DNA of 64,000 nucleotides from Sipunculus nudus. Taxonomy: Eukaryota > Annelida > Sipuncula > Golfingiida > Sipunculidae. The notes beneath the pieces were generated by a model. It was not told the DNA's origin and searched no databases. It was given only the letters and a program-made list of their open reading frames with translations. The stretch covers positions 20,308,979 to 20,372,978 of the forward strand of contig CM049321.1 in NCBI GenBank assembly GCA_026874595.1, in the 5' to 3' direction. Position numbers and translations under genes: made by a program. Below, piece by piece: positions 1 through 12,925 of this stretch. How positions within the stretch are numbered: the first letter of the stretch is position 1; each line of letters opens with the position of its first letter.

Positions 1-1010
1 TGACTAGGTCGTCCCCATTTTTCCGCTGCCGGCAGCGACTTTTGCGCACCATGCATACCAATCACCTTGTACCAATCACCTTGTCAATTTCAAGTTAAGC
101 ATAGCAATTTCCCATTCAGTCCGTGTTGTGTGAACATTCTCGGTTTCCAACTAGCATAAAGATATAAAGCTGAGTTTCCATGCAGTGAAACTAATTGGAA
201 AGGAAGCCTTAATTGCTTTTCTGACATTAGACTTTCAGAAGCCAAACATATTGGCATTTGGTTGAATTTCTTTTCTTTCTTTATCATACTCACTGCGTTT
301 TCTGAATGTTTGAAGGATATAAACATCAGTGCCGCGTATAAAATATTACTGATAAAGATCCTTTTCGAAATTACTAATATAATTTTAATTGATATAAACC
401 AACGTTTGTTGCTAATATATAGAAACGCATAAAACATATCGTTAAATGGTTTTCAAATAAAAAAATCTTCTGCTATCGAACCCTAATCAACACCAAGGAA
501 CTATTATAAATCAGTAAGGACTATGCATGCGTATTTATGGGAAACGAACTTTGCGAATACAGATTACCCATACGGAGTACGCATGGGGACTTCGAATTAT
601 GGTGGACTGCTCACTTCAGGCTCCACTAGAGGTCACCACCGCTACGCTGAATATCACCTTTGTTGAAGTCTACGGTCTACATCCTTTTGACTTGGTCATG
701 ACCCGCGGTCACTGTACTCATCACACATATAGTTCCTACTTATTATGAACAATAATCAATCAAGTATGTATCCTTTGAATTATTAGGATTACTTTTTAAA
801 GAATAACATCATATTTGTGTCCCAATGCATAAATTACTTTTGGGGAAAACTCCCCTCATTGTTTTGGGCAAGAATCTTGTCAACATGGCGGGGCGTTATA
901 AACAGAGGCGATATTTCAAGCGTAGCGGTAGTGACCCCTGATGGAGATCGTACGCACTTATGGGAAACACCTTTAATCATGCGTTGTAAACCCATTATGA
1001 AGGTAATTGG
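1..1010. other. Unassigned AT-rich DNA
   Basis: No gene, repeat family or RNA is recognised here. The short open frames in this stretch show no conserved motif or splice-site support. The right limit is the start of a candidate terminal inverted repeat. Confidence 0.5.
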
Positions 1011-1587
1011 AACCAGGGGCGGATCCAGGATTTTACATTTTTACGGATGAGAGTGGGTGGGTGGGGGGGGGGGGGCAGGTACCTGGAGATTTCTGAAGGC
1101 TAACAAAACTTAACCAAGGAATTTATGATATATCATCTTTTAATATATACCTACAAAGTAAAGAGGATGAATAATCTATTCTGATACATATGTAAAGTTG
1201 TGTAAACCTCTGTGATCGTCTTTACTAATAAGGTTATTAAGCGCTTCGTGTACATGTAACTTTGCTTAGGGTAGGTCATGTACTGCAATAAACAATAGTA
1301 ATGATTACTGGCATGAAGCATGAGTGGCTTAATAAAACAGGTTAAACCTAATCATCAACACGTGCTTATCTAACAAAACACCTATATATTGATAATAAAG
1401 ATACAGTATACCTTGAATTTAACCCTTTCTTTTTATTTACATTGGCTTGGTTGGAACCAGATACAGGGTGACATTGTTTAGGCTGAATGTACCTCAGTTA
1501 TCAAGCAATCTTCAGAAATTAATAATCATCTACATTGAGGCTGTTATCTTGCTTCTTTCAACCCTCAAAACGGAGACGTCACGGTTC

Positions 1588-1701
<114 letters not shown>

Positions 1702-2371
1702 GGGCCAGCTTTCTAGGATTGTTAAACCACTGGTTTACTCTTGTTTAATTGCTATTAAGACACATTTGCAACTTACAACTTGGCCACAAATAAAAGTTAA
1801 AACCTATCTCAGAATCAGAATCTTTAAACATTTCATGCAATATTTGATCATTCAACAGTTATTGCCTAAAAACAGATTAAATAAGAAAGGTCTCCCTGTC
1901 ATTAAGACCCTCCCATCCTCTTTTCCGGCTTCGTAGCGCCCGTGTTTTAATAACGAGACCGTCGCTTATATAAACTGGCGGGCCAAGGTCACAGGCACCT
2001 GTCGTATCAACTGAATCATTACGGGGGTACAGATGCCCCAAGCCATTGACCCTTAGGGTACTTAAAAGAGAAAGGCACCTAACTGTATCAGGCTACCACT
2101 GTGACCCGCCCACTTTATCAGCTTAAATTTCACATTCACGGCACCTTAAGTCTTGGTCGCTAGAAAGGAGAATAGTTGTTGTACCTACTGAAACGATAAA
2201 TGGGTTCATACAAGCGCCGTCAATATGTTTCCTCGTTCGTTTTTTTTTTTTGACGAAATCCATCAGGAGCCGTCAAATCGGGATCTGCCTAGATATTCCA
2301 ACTTCCGATACAAGCGTACCTTAAAAACAAGATGTAATCATGACATAGTCGCCAGTGTTTGCCAAGAACCG

Positions 2372-2600
2372 TGACCTTGCCCTTGGACCGATCAAGGCCA
2401 AAAACAATAGGCTCCGAGGGATACCGATTTAACACTTGACCTATAAGTTTCAATGCGACTGATGCAAAATTGCGACCTGTAGCGTGCGGACGAACAGACA
2501 GACAAACAAACTAGACGACCAGAGGTCGAACACTTGCCGGAAATGGCCGGTAATAAGACAGCGAAACAGACAGACAGTTACTAGGCAGACAGACAGGGAA
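2372..2600 (+). repeat. Dispersed repeat with GACCTTG...TCAAGGCC core and CAGACAGA tail
   Basis: The stretch from 2372 (GACCTTGCCCTTGGACCG, then TCAAGGCCAAAAACAATA) is repeated with few changes at 5295. In both places it is followed by a run based on ACAGACAAACA. The block at 2540-2604 (GGAAATGGCCGG...TTACTAGGCAGACAG) recurs at 2803-2867. No coding signal is seen. Confidence 0.6.
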
Positions 2601-2610
2601 CGTATAACAC

Positions 2611-3765
2611 TGTCTATAGTTTTGGAGACATGGCACAATGATGATTGCTGCAGCGCCATCTGGCGGCTATTTCTAAAAGGGCAAAAAATAAGTTTCGAGA
2701 CATTTTATTTTTTTATTATATATATTTGATGTATAATTAAAATTTAACCCCCGCAGAATACGACAGAGTCCCCACGAGGTTAAAGGCATTAAATCTAGTT
2801 CCGGAAATGGCCGGAAATAAGACAGCAAAACAGACGGACAGTTACTAGGCAGGCAGACAGGGAACGTTTGGATTTGATCAAATGAACAACCGCTATCATG
2901 GTTAAAATGGAAGCACATTTTTATGTGATTTCGCTGATTTTCAATAGCCACAAATGAGTAGACAGACAGACGGAAAATAACTCCATGTGTAGGCAATGTA
3001 CTCCTGTCATGGAGAATGGAAAGCATGAATAAAATAAGCGTCAGTCAATTAGAATAAATCTTCATATTTTGAATTTCAGGAAAAAGAAGAATATTATTGT
3101 AACCTATATTAGGCCCCCATGGTAACGGAAGAATATGACAGAGTCTTCACGAGGATAAACCCATTAAATCTAGTTCAGATGCTGCAATCAATGTTGTGAC
3201 ACTATATCTAGTTTTATAGATATGGCAAAAAAATGATTGCTGCAGTGCCATCTGGCGGCTATTATTAAAAGGACAAAAAGTAAGTTTCGAGATATTTTAT
3301 TTTTTTATAATAAATATTTGATGTATAATTAAATTTAAACTTCTGCTGAATATGACAATGTCCCCACGAGGAAAACGCATTAAATCTAGGTTCAGAAGCT
3401 GCAATCAATGTTGTGACACCGTCTATAGTTTTGGAGATATGGCACAATAATGATTACTGCAGCGCCATCTGAAAGGAAAAAAAATAGTTTCGAGATATTT
3501 TATTTTTAATTATATATATTTTATGTATAATTAAACTTTAACCCCCGCGGAATACGACAGAGTCCCCACGAGGTTAAACGCTTTAAATCTAGTTTCAGAA
3601 GCTGCAATCAATGTTGTGACACTGTTTATAGTTTTGGAGATATGGCACAATAATGATTGCTGCAGCGCCATCTGGGGGCTATTTTCTAAAAGGAAAAAAT
3701 AAATTTCCAGATATTTTATTTTAATATATATATTTGATTTATAATTAAAATTTTACTCCTGCCCC
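2611..3765 (+). repeat. Tandem satellite, ~200-216 bp unit, with CTCF-like motif
   Basis: Units start near 2611, 3200, 3417 and 3620. Each reads CTATAGTTTTGGAGATATGG (or close), then GCGCCATCTGGCGG-like DNA, a T-rich stretch, and CCCCACGAGG...TTAAATCTAG. Spacing between the GCCATCTG cores is about 216 and then 203 bp. The first gap of about 590 bp contains an unrelated insert. The units have diverged, with deletions at 3467-3475. No gene is seen. Confidence 0.75.
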
Positions 3766-3836
3766 CAACTGCTTAACCAGGGATCAGCCCATATTTTGAC
3801 ACCCCGTACTACAAAATCGGGGATCCGTCCCTGGTT

Positions 3837-5010
3837 TCAAAGATTTGCCAGTGGTTCCTGGCAACACAAGTGGCCGCACAAGGGGACACAATAAAAATCA
3901 CAGGTGTGTTCCCTCCACATTTAGCGGCTTTTGTCCTCTATTCAATGCTGCTTTGTGAGATTCATGGACGACCGCGCACGCCAACATGCAACTGTAATAG
4001 CCTTGCCGGCACTTACCGGTCAACCCTGAAGCCACTTGTGCTCACGGCAATTGGATGTATTTTCATCATTTGATGAAAAACGAGGCAAGATTTGACGAGA
4101 ATTGCAATAAAATCACATGATGTGAATGAGAGTGTCAGACGCTGTCAAATGCTAAAAACTATATGTCTGTAGGGTATAAAATGACAGCATAATAGGCATT
4201 TGTTTAAATGGTCCACTGTTCTCGTTTGACAACAAATGGTGCGAGATATAACAAGATATTCACTTATATCACTTAACACTTATCAAATGATTGTTGAACA
4301 GTAGAAAAATAAAATCTCTAGCATAAAATTGAAAGAGATAAAGACATTTGTTGAATATTTTGTTCAAAATATCGAATATTCTCGTTTGGCGGGAGATGAT
4401 GCGAGATTTGGCTAGATTTGCAGTTTTATCATGTTAAGCTTCCGAAAGGCTACCAGAGGCTGAAGCCGTATACTCTTTAACCTAAAACGTGATCGAGTTA
4501 TCAGCATTTCTGCGAAATCTCGTAATTTCTCGTTTGACGGAAAAACAGATCGAGATTCTACGAGACTTCCAATTGACTGGATTAGAGCCAAAGGAATGCT
4601 ACCTCATGCAGAAAACTAGACCCTTGTAGTATAAATATCAACAGAGATAGAAGCAAATAACTAATTATTTTCAGATTGTCAAGTTTTACCCCAAAATTTG
4701 GTTACCATGGTAACGGCAGCACAAAGCTACATGAACCCAGGAATGAGCCAATGATCCTAGTCTTAGATGCGACAAAAGGAAATTGTTATATGCTTAATAT
4801 TTTTTAAGATGTTGTGCAAAAATGATAAGTTGTAGTGTTACCAGTACCACGCCCCCTGGTGGCTATTTTAAAAAAATGAAAAAACTATTTCGAGATATTT
4901 ATAAATAACACAAAATACATTAATTTCAAAGCCATTGTTAATAAAATGCAACCTGCAGGTCATATTTAATGAAATCTCGAAAACTCTCGTTTGACGAGAA
5001 ATAGTGCGAG
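3837..5010. repeat. Degenerate ~150-bp periodic repeat (CTCGTTTGACG...GCGAGATTT)
   Basis: Copies of a motif based on CTCGTTTGACG followed by about 15 bases and TGCGAGATTT lie at 4222, 4381, 4530 and 4987, with a weaker relative near 4080. Intervals are 159, 149 and 457 bp, the last close to three times 152. Between copies, phrases such as AGAAAACTAGA and ACCATGGTAACG recur (4611 and 5067; 4706 and 5153). Near 4845 there is a CTCF-like ACGCCCCCTGGTGG. No coding sequence is supported. Confidence 0.5.
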
Positions 5011-5294
5011 GTTTTGCGGGATTAACAATTCTATCATAAACAGCTCATGAAATACTACCTGATGCAGAAAACTAGAACTCTCTAGCTTTAAAAATGAAAA
5101 ATTTAGAAAGAAAATATCGAATTCTATCATTTCTTCCCAAAAATACGTTACTATGGTAACGAATGATCAGAGATATTTGCTAGCATGTGGAAAGGTAACA
5201 TGATGAGGAATAAAATGAGCTAAAGATTAAGCCGCTACGATTATTTTTTACAAAGATATGAAGGAAAATCCGTTTTAAGGTTTTTCAGGGACCC

Positions 5295-5527
5295 TGACCT
5301 TGACCTTGAACCGTTCAAGGCCAAAAACAATAAGCACCCAGGGTTTTCGATTTTACACTTTTTCTATAAGTTTCAGGGCGATTGCTTCAGAATTGTGGCC
5401 TGTAGAGCACCGACAAACAAACAGACAGACAGACAAACAAACAAACAAACATACGGAACTGACCAACATACTTGCGAAAATCGAAGATTTCCGGCAAGTA
5501 ACAAACAAACAGACACGACGATTAGCC
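5295..5527 (+). repeat. Second copy of the GACCTTG...TCAAGGCC dispersed repeat
   Basis: It matches 2372-2600: GACCTTGACCTTGAACCG, then TCAAGGCCAAAAACAATA, then an ACAGACAAACA-type simple tail at about 5413-5450. It ends in a second short ACAAACAGACACG run. Confidence 0.6.
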
Positions 5528-7360
5528 TAAAGTCGCCAGACCTAGGCTGGCGACTATAATAACACCGAGCTAAATCACATGCACGCTGATGTTTGTGAGT
5601 AATATTTCTTCCATATTAAAACTGTTTTACATTGAATATAACAGGCATAAGGTTAGGTAACCTAGTGGCAACTGGGTGTATTATGAGTACAGATCATCGC
5701 ATTCAGAACTGAGACTGGGCCTGTGATTGACTGGTCCAAAATAAAAATATTATTTGTTTTCATTCTTGCCGAAATTTTGGGACTGACAATGTCAGAAATT
5801 CTATGCTTTTGACATTGATGGACAAAAAGTTAGAAAATGCAGTTTGTACTTATCAAGGAGTTTGCTATGCGTTCATTACTGTTTCCATTTTATTTGAGAG
5901 GGCAGCCTATGGATGTAATGCATATGCGAACAAATGATAATATTTCTGGGTATCTTACCTCATCGTTGGATGTTGTGAACTCGCTCTTACCTGACGGCTT
6001 ACAAGAAAAGGAAGTGTTAAGAGAGAATACATAGCGGTAAATTTGCATTGTCGAATGTCCAAATGGAATATGCTGTATTTCTGAATGAAAAATACGAAAA
6101 TTAATAATAATGATTCTTCCCGCCTAGCGTGTAACGCTACATCGGTTCACCGATATATGCTGAAACGGAGTCGACTAACGCACCGATACCAACTAATGTC
6201 CCTGTATCGCTACTTTTATGATAGTCAGTCATCTGATAAAAAGTGAGGTCTGACATTTAATATTAATGTAAGGCCCGTATAATTTAAGTTCAGTTTAATA
6301 GAAATATTTTAAACGGTACCTGATGGTTTCACCGATTGATAATAACATTTACGCACGCTAAGCTAAAATTGAAAACACAATCGAAATCTAAACTAACAAG
6401 CAAATTCGTGGAATTAATGTCGTCCGCCTGGGACTCTAGTTGTTATTCATGCTTGATAAGCAACAAAAATTGTGACATGTGGAGAAAATCATGAGGGCAC
6501 ATGGAAACATAAACAGAACCACTGCTATGTAGAGACATCTATACATGAGAACATAAAAACGTAAACACATTGAGAAATAGGACCAAAATCCAATATGTCA
6601 TGCGGAGACATCTGCAGGCGAACATAAAAACTAAAACACATTGAGAAATTGGACCAAAATTTGATAGTTAATTTTCGAGCTGGAGAAAAGTATTTTTCAT
6701 ATAGAGACTCAAAAAAAAGAAAAAAAAAAAACAAAAAAAAAAAAACAACCAAGGTATTCACGTGAAAAACAAGTGCCTCTTGCTTAAGGAAAAGGAAGGG
6801 TTCAACCCCGGAGGCTTAATGACGAAATCTAATAAAAGGTCCCTAGGTCCGGAAAAGGGGCGAGATGTTAGTTGGGGAGGTTGATTGTCCAGGCCTAAAC
6901 TATAACTGGAGAAGTTTGCGATAACAATTACCCTGTATTTATAAAGTTTTTTATGGCATATTTTCAAAGTCTCATCGAGAATTGCAAAGGCTTCTGTCAC
7001 AAGCTATACAAACATATGTGGAGCAAGTTTTAGGTGAGTTATCTTTATTCTATATTTTTCTGATCAATTCATCATTTATCACAGTAGGTATAAGAATTAA
7101 AAATATATATCCCATCAATCAATACATTGCAGAAAAATTCGACCCTGAACCACATTCTGAAGAAAAAAGAAAGGAATATTATGCGTAATTTACTTGTCAA
7201 TGTTGCGTTCACCTGTTGCTCCGAAATAATTAGTATATGAACGGATATTTGACGTTTCGTATTATTGTTCCCAATTTTCGTGTAGTTTCTTTAAATAAGA
7301 ATTCACTCATATTTGAAAATTTGAAATTTCATTCAATAATTGGCTTTTCAACAAGCCAAA

Positions 7361-7365
<5 letters not shown>
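5528..7365. other. Unassigned AT-rich DNA
   Basis: No gene or repeat family is recognised. A-rich simple sequence lies at 6713-6747. Inverted near-copies of GGACCAAAATCCAATA and GGACCAAAATTTGATA (6582, 6651) and the repeated phrase AACATAAAAAC...AAACACATTGAGAAAT (6550, 6613) suggest a small local duplication of about 65 bp. Confidence 0.4.

Positions 7366-7431
<66 letters not shown>
7366..7431. repeat. (TA)n microsatellite
   Basis: About 66 bp of nearly pure TA. Confidence 0.95.
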
Positions 7432-7434
<3 letters not shown>

Positions 7435-8548
7435 TTCTCCTACCTGTGCAAAGTATGTTCCCTCTGTAAGGATGAGGAAGGTTTATATCTAAATATATTG
7501 TTATATCCGCTACAAAAGGAGATTTACAATTTTAGAGTCTAAGCAAGCTAGATACCATTTCATTTCGTATGAAGTCTCCAGATAAATAAACCTAATACCT
7601 GTTCCTTTTTTAATGAAGCTGACGATGGTATTTCGCGAGTTTGCGATGGTAGTTATGGCTTATATTCATAACTCATTAAAATAAATATGTTTTTCTTATA
7701 TGTAATTATTGAGGAGAACAGATTTTAATAAAGTCACCCCATGTGTCTCTTTAAAGGAGAGATTAATACCTGAGAAATTAATTTTTAATTTCAACAGAGG
7801 CCGTCTAAGAAACATTTTGGTGCAATGTTACAATATTTGAAAAAAATGTTTTGCAAAAGGAGGCTATTGGAGCCCTCAGTTTGATATAGGCTTACTTGGC
7901 CACAAGACAAACTGCAGCTTTTTATGCCTCTTCCAATAATTAATAATCTCAATCTTTTCCTATACAACAGAGCAAACCATACCCTAGGATAATTCTTTCG
8001 AAAAAAAAAAAAAAAATAAATAAACCATTTGGCTAGACAGTTTCATAATTTAGCATTTTAAATGTCGAGGCTGAATGAGGCTAATATGACGAGGTTTTGT
8101 CCATAAAACAAACATGCTGATGTAGGTGGCGACACTAAAACATTGCACATAACCCGGATTGGCTAGCTCCTTTCGTTTCTGAGGTTGTTATGTTCGTATG
8201 CATAATCTGCCAAATGACTAAGTTAAGATTTCTGTAACATGGCCATAATTTGTTGAACCCAAATAATTTGAACAAACATGAAGGAGCCTATCTTTTGAAG
8301 CATTTCTTTTGAAGCTAGCTCCTGCTGTTCCTGAGAAATTATGGGTTAATGTACTGGCAACCTTTGACCCCAGTACAAAGAAGGTTGATTTTGGCGTCAA
8401 TAATACCACAATTTGATATACGAACCATGTGACCAGCATTTGTAAAAATTTGGCGATGATAACTCAGCCGTTTCTGAGATTGTAGTTTTACTGTGCTGTC
8501 TTGACTAAATGACCAAGTTCAGCTTCCTGTAACTTTAAAATTACCAAA
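7432..8548. other. Unassigned AT-rich DNA
   Basis: No convincing gene, RNA or repeat family is seen. The stretch ends at the left target-site duplication of the minus-strand LINE. Confidence 0.4.
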
Positions 8549-8560
8549 CTAGAATCATTC
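8549..8560. repeat. Target-site duplication, minus-strand LINE (3' side)
   Basis: CTAGAATCATTC here is repeated exactly at 14068-14079, on the other side of the element. A 12-bp direct repeat flanking a LINE is the expected mark of target-primed insertion. Confidence 0.8.
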
Positions 8561-8598
8561 ATTCGTGAATTAATGAATATTTTATTCAGAAAATATAA

Positions 8599-8610
8599 GG
8601 CCTCAGGCCC
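8599..8610 (-). promoter_or_regulatory. Conserved LINE 3'-end motif GGGCCTGAGGCC
   Basis: The same 12 bases occur at 19544-19555 in the other LINE, both about 30-40 bp from the 3' end and followed by a CTGAATAAA-like signal. It can form a short stem (GGCC/GGCC). A role in recognition of the RNA by the RT is an inference from known 3'-end-specific LINEs. Confidence 0.6.
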
Positions 8611-8892
8611 ATTTTTCCATTAGTGCATGCAAAATACAGTATCAATGAGTGATAAGTATAAAAAACAGATTTTTTTAACAAATAAACTTTAAGTACATGC
8701 ATTCAATAATATAAACATATTTTTCACAAAGAGGTCATTTCTATAGTATACAATTCATATACAGATGTATTTGTATGCAATTGACATTAAGTGCTCAGAT
8801 TTTCATAAATGATAAATCCTTTTCCAAAATAGGTTTCAGTAAAATTAACATCAATATTAAATAAGATCCATTTCAAATACCTTAATATTGAA

Positions 8893-11800
8893 TTATACCT
8901 GATCATTTCTTCTTTTTAAAGCATAATATACAAAAGCTACTAGATTATTAATAACTGAAGGATTTTAATTTGACATAAGTGAAACAAAAGAAAATTTACC
9001 TAATTTTAAAAGAAAATGGTCTCTCAAATCATTATATAATGGACACTTCATTATGAAATGATATTCAGTTTCAACAAATTTTTCACCATGTTTTAAACAA
9101 TAGGTACAATTTCTCTCAGTGCAGTGTATCTTATCATGTCTTTCTTTTTCAATTTGCAAATTATGTGATGAACATCTTAATCTAGCTAAACTGGTGTTAT
9201 GATTATAATTTTTCACAACATTTAAATACATTTCCCTGGTTAAGAGTGATTTAAACACGGAGTATGATTAAAAAAGGTTTATTTGTTGAAATGTTATTCG
9301 ACCATTATTGCTAATAAAAATATTTTATTCTTTGGTGAAGCTCTGACAGAAACAACTGTGCATCTCCTAAATCCTGCAATATCCAAGTGTAACCAAAACC
9401 TAATGGAAATAATAAATTTTTAACTTTCGTAGCCCAAGTTTTCCTTCCCAGTTCATCAAGGCGACATAATTTACCGTATAACTGTTTAGGATACCTATTT
9501 GGTGACATTCTTAATATTTTGGTTCAATACTTAATGCATCTGAATACATAATGAATTTTCAAAGGCCATCGTCCACATTCACCAAGTGCAGCAGCAGTTT
9601 GTGATGAAGAATTAATTTTAAGAATGTATTTGCAAAATTTGTTCTGCACTGATTCAACAGTGTCACAGTTTTCATGGCCCCATAATTCACTGCCATAACT
9701 TAAAATTAGTAGCACCATTCTGTCAAAAAGAAAAAAGGACTGATCCACTGTTAAATATTTATATTTACCAATAAATTTTTTAATCATTATGACAGCCTTA
9801 TTGGCTTGATTTGCTAAATGTTGCTTCATTCTTGACCATTTAAGAAAACTTGTAAAAAATCACCCTAAATATTACTACTAACCATTTCAACTTTTTTTCC
9901 TTTATAGTACCACTTTTCACATCTTTTTAAGACGCCACCATTTCTGAATACAAATGTACTACTATTTTTGTTTTGTCTATATTAACTTTCATTCCATATA
10001 AATCACAATAAAATTCGAATTTGTTGATTTGGGTTTGTAACCCACCAACTGTATCAGCGAAACATACAACATCATCTGCAAACATAAGCATGGAGAGTGA
10101 TTTTGCTTCTGGACTAATATATATACCTTCTCTTTCTGAATGCAGTGTAAAGTATAATTCATTCATAAAGAATGTAAACAATAAAGGACTGATCATAAAG
10201 CCCTGCCTTGTTCCTCCAGTGCATGAAAAGTAATCAGTTAAACCTTTTTCAGTTAATACACAAGATTTTAATTTTGAACACATGGATATCAAGATATTGT
10301 ATATTTTCCCTCTAATCCCTATTTTATAAAGAATGTGAAATAATAACTGATGTTGTATACCGTCAAAAGCTTTGGAAAAGTCTATGAATATTGCATAAAA
10401 TCTGCCTTTTTTCTTTGATAAATAGGATTCAGTTAATGCCATTAGGGCGGACATATTATCGACTGTACGATAATTTCTTCTATAACCTGCTTGTTCCTCT
10501 AAAAATCTATTAAGATTTTCAGCCCACAGTAATAATCTTTCATTTAAAATTTTGGTAAATAATTTTCCTACTGTATTTAAAAGAGCTATGCCTCGGTAGT
10601 TATGTGGATCATTTACTAGTATACTTCCATTCTTATATAAAGGGAATAAAATCGCTTTGGACCATTCGGTAGGAAACTGCCCACAAAAAAAATCTGATTG
10701 AATAAAATTTCTAAAAGTGGTAATAGAATGACTTTATTTTCTTTTAATAGTTCCATAGAGATACTATCAGGTTCAGGTGTTTTGCCATTTTGTAGCCCAG
10801 ATATTTGTCTAAATATTTCAGTTTGACTTATTTCATAATTTCCTTCCATGTCAAATGAGTGTGTATCCACTGGTTCACATTATTCATATTTATTTATCTC
10901 ATTCACATAATTAACATTTATACTAATTGCATTATCTGTTTAAAGTTTGTGGAAATATTTTATCCAATCTTCCCCTGTTAAATTATTTTTAACTTGCTTT
11001 CTTTTGTGAGTTTTTATTTTTCTAAAAATTTCATTGGTTGTAGAACAAGAAGTTATTATCAATTTTACTTTTTACTGTCTCTTATTGGGATCTTTTGCAT
11101 TCTGCCTTAAATTTAGCTTTCATTTGTTTATATGCAATAAAATGATTATTATCATTTGTACATCTAAATTTGTTTAACGCTTCATACTTTTTCTTTTTCA
11201 ACTTACTACATGCCATGTTCCACCATTCTGGTTGAGATGTCTTCTTTATATTTAATTTTTTTCAATTTTGACAAATGTTTTTCTGCTATATAGAGAATTA
11301 AGTTTCTCAACTGTACTGCTCCACTTTTTATGTCAGTCATTAAAATGTATTCTAAATTAAATATTTTATTAGTTACCTCATTGTCACTAAAGACATCATA
11401 TACACAAGCCTTTTTTACCTGTACTTGATCCATTTTCCATATTTATCAATATTTTCATCCAAATTTACTCTAGTTCCAATTTCAAATTTAGTTATTACAG
11501 GATAGTGGTCCGACAGATCTTCATTTAAAACTTCAAACATCTTAAATTTATGAAAGATGTCTGAACTTACAATAATAAAATCTATAAAACAGGTGCCTTG
11601 TGCTGACATGTAAGTTAAGTTTCCATGGTAATCTGGCTGAATTCTACCATTCAAAATATGTACATTTAAACTTATACATAACTGCTGCAATGCAAATCCC
11701 CATTTATTTATAGTCTTATCTCTCGATTTTCTAGGCAAACTGAAAGAATCACTGTTGTATGCATCAACATCAATATAATATAAATTGTCATCTTCTAGAT

Positions 11801-12925
11801 AGTTCTTCAAGTTACCCATTCTAGAATATAGATCCCCAAAATAATTAAATTTACATCATCGTATCTTCTCAGAAGTTCTACTAACACATTTTCTAAGATT
11901 GTTATACCATTTTTTCTTCCACATGATTATAAAATACAGAGTTTTCTGGAGCAATGTATACAGCAACTATTGCAATATCTTTATCAAAACCTAGCTTTAG
12001 ACCATCCATAATAACAATAATCATATCCCTGTAAGTAGTTATAACTTGTTTGACATATTTTAGTAATGCATTTCTTAAGTAAACAAGCACTCCTCCACAT
12101 TTCATTTGAGATCGTACATTAGAATACCCATGATATCCAGAGAGATCATTTAAATACTGATCAGCATGATTTGCCCAAGTCTCAGTTAAAATTATTATAT
12201 CATAATTTTTAATTAGTTTTTGAAAGTCTTGATTTTGATAAAAAATTTTAAACTATGTACGTTCCATGCTATTATACGTAAAGTACTTTCAGACTGAACT
12301 GAAGTTTTGTCCTTTTTATATGACTTACCTTTAATCCTTTGATTGTTAGTTATTGGGGTGTTAGGGTGCAGTGCATGGTTCAGGGATGGTGCAAAAGGTA
12401 GAGAATATGAATCACAAAGATACAACATGTTATCATTTGTACTATTTGTAAAACCATTTTTTAAATATATATTTTCATCTGAAAACAAATTGTTAACATT
12501 CAAATTATCATCATGCAAGGACATAGAAACACGTGAATTATTATCGAAAGAAGTTTGGTGGATATTGTTATCCTTACTGAATAGATTATTGTCCCAGATA
12601 TTATTCAATTCATTACCTCTATCTAGATCTATCCCACTTGAATATACATTTTCTGACATATTATGAATCTCAATATAATCTTGAAGAAGGTTTGTCTCTC
12701 ACTTGTAATACTAACATTATAAAATGAATAAGACGAGACATCAGAGTAACATAAATGTACATTATTTTTGTCTAGATATACGTAAGGTGTATGTGTTTGA
12801 ACATGGAGACTGGAATTCATATGATTAAAAGAAGAGTCATTAACTGTATAATTATTTTCAGTAAGGTTTATAAAGTCACATGGTTCTAGATTTGGGCCTT
12901 GGCCCCCCCCCCCCCCCCCCCCCCA
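8893..12925 (-). pseudogene. LINE ORF2: APE endonuclease + reverse transcriptase (frameshifted)
   Basis: This ORF would code the enzyme that nicks the target DNA and copies the element RNA into it. In order, it shows an N-terminal region without recognised domain and an APE endonuclease start (IIAWNVHSL, near 12280). Next come the endonuclease middle and end (VAVYIAPENS near 11960; CFIDFIIVSS and LSDHYPV at about 11590-11500). The reverse transcriptase follows (YAIFIDFSKAFDGIQH, GTRQGFMISPLLF, MLMFADDVV; 10400-10060). It ends with a cysteine-rich motif (CTYCLKHG...HFIMKCPLYNDLR, about 9110-9020) and VAFVYYALKRR, stopping at 8893. The frame changes at least seven times across 11.9-9.2 kb, so it is dead. 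It aligns throughout with the plus-strand ORF2, whose reading frame was the guide for placing each block. Confidence 0.85.
12903..12924. repeat. Poly-C/G run (22 bp) at the ORF1/ORF2 junction
   Basis: A run of 22 C on the plus strand (G on the coding strand) lies two bases beyond the ORF1 stop codon (12926-12928). Its length makes the ORF1/ORF2 frame relation in this copy unreadable. Confidence 0.9.

Noticed and set aside
2484-3026. Open frames across the CAGACAGA-rich repeat
   Set aside because: They are repeat-derived; the same repeat at 5295 gives a different frame and product.
5837-6034. ATG-initiated 65-codon frame
   Set aside because: No homology pattern, and no conserved features around it.
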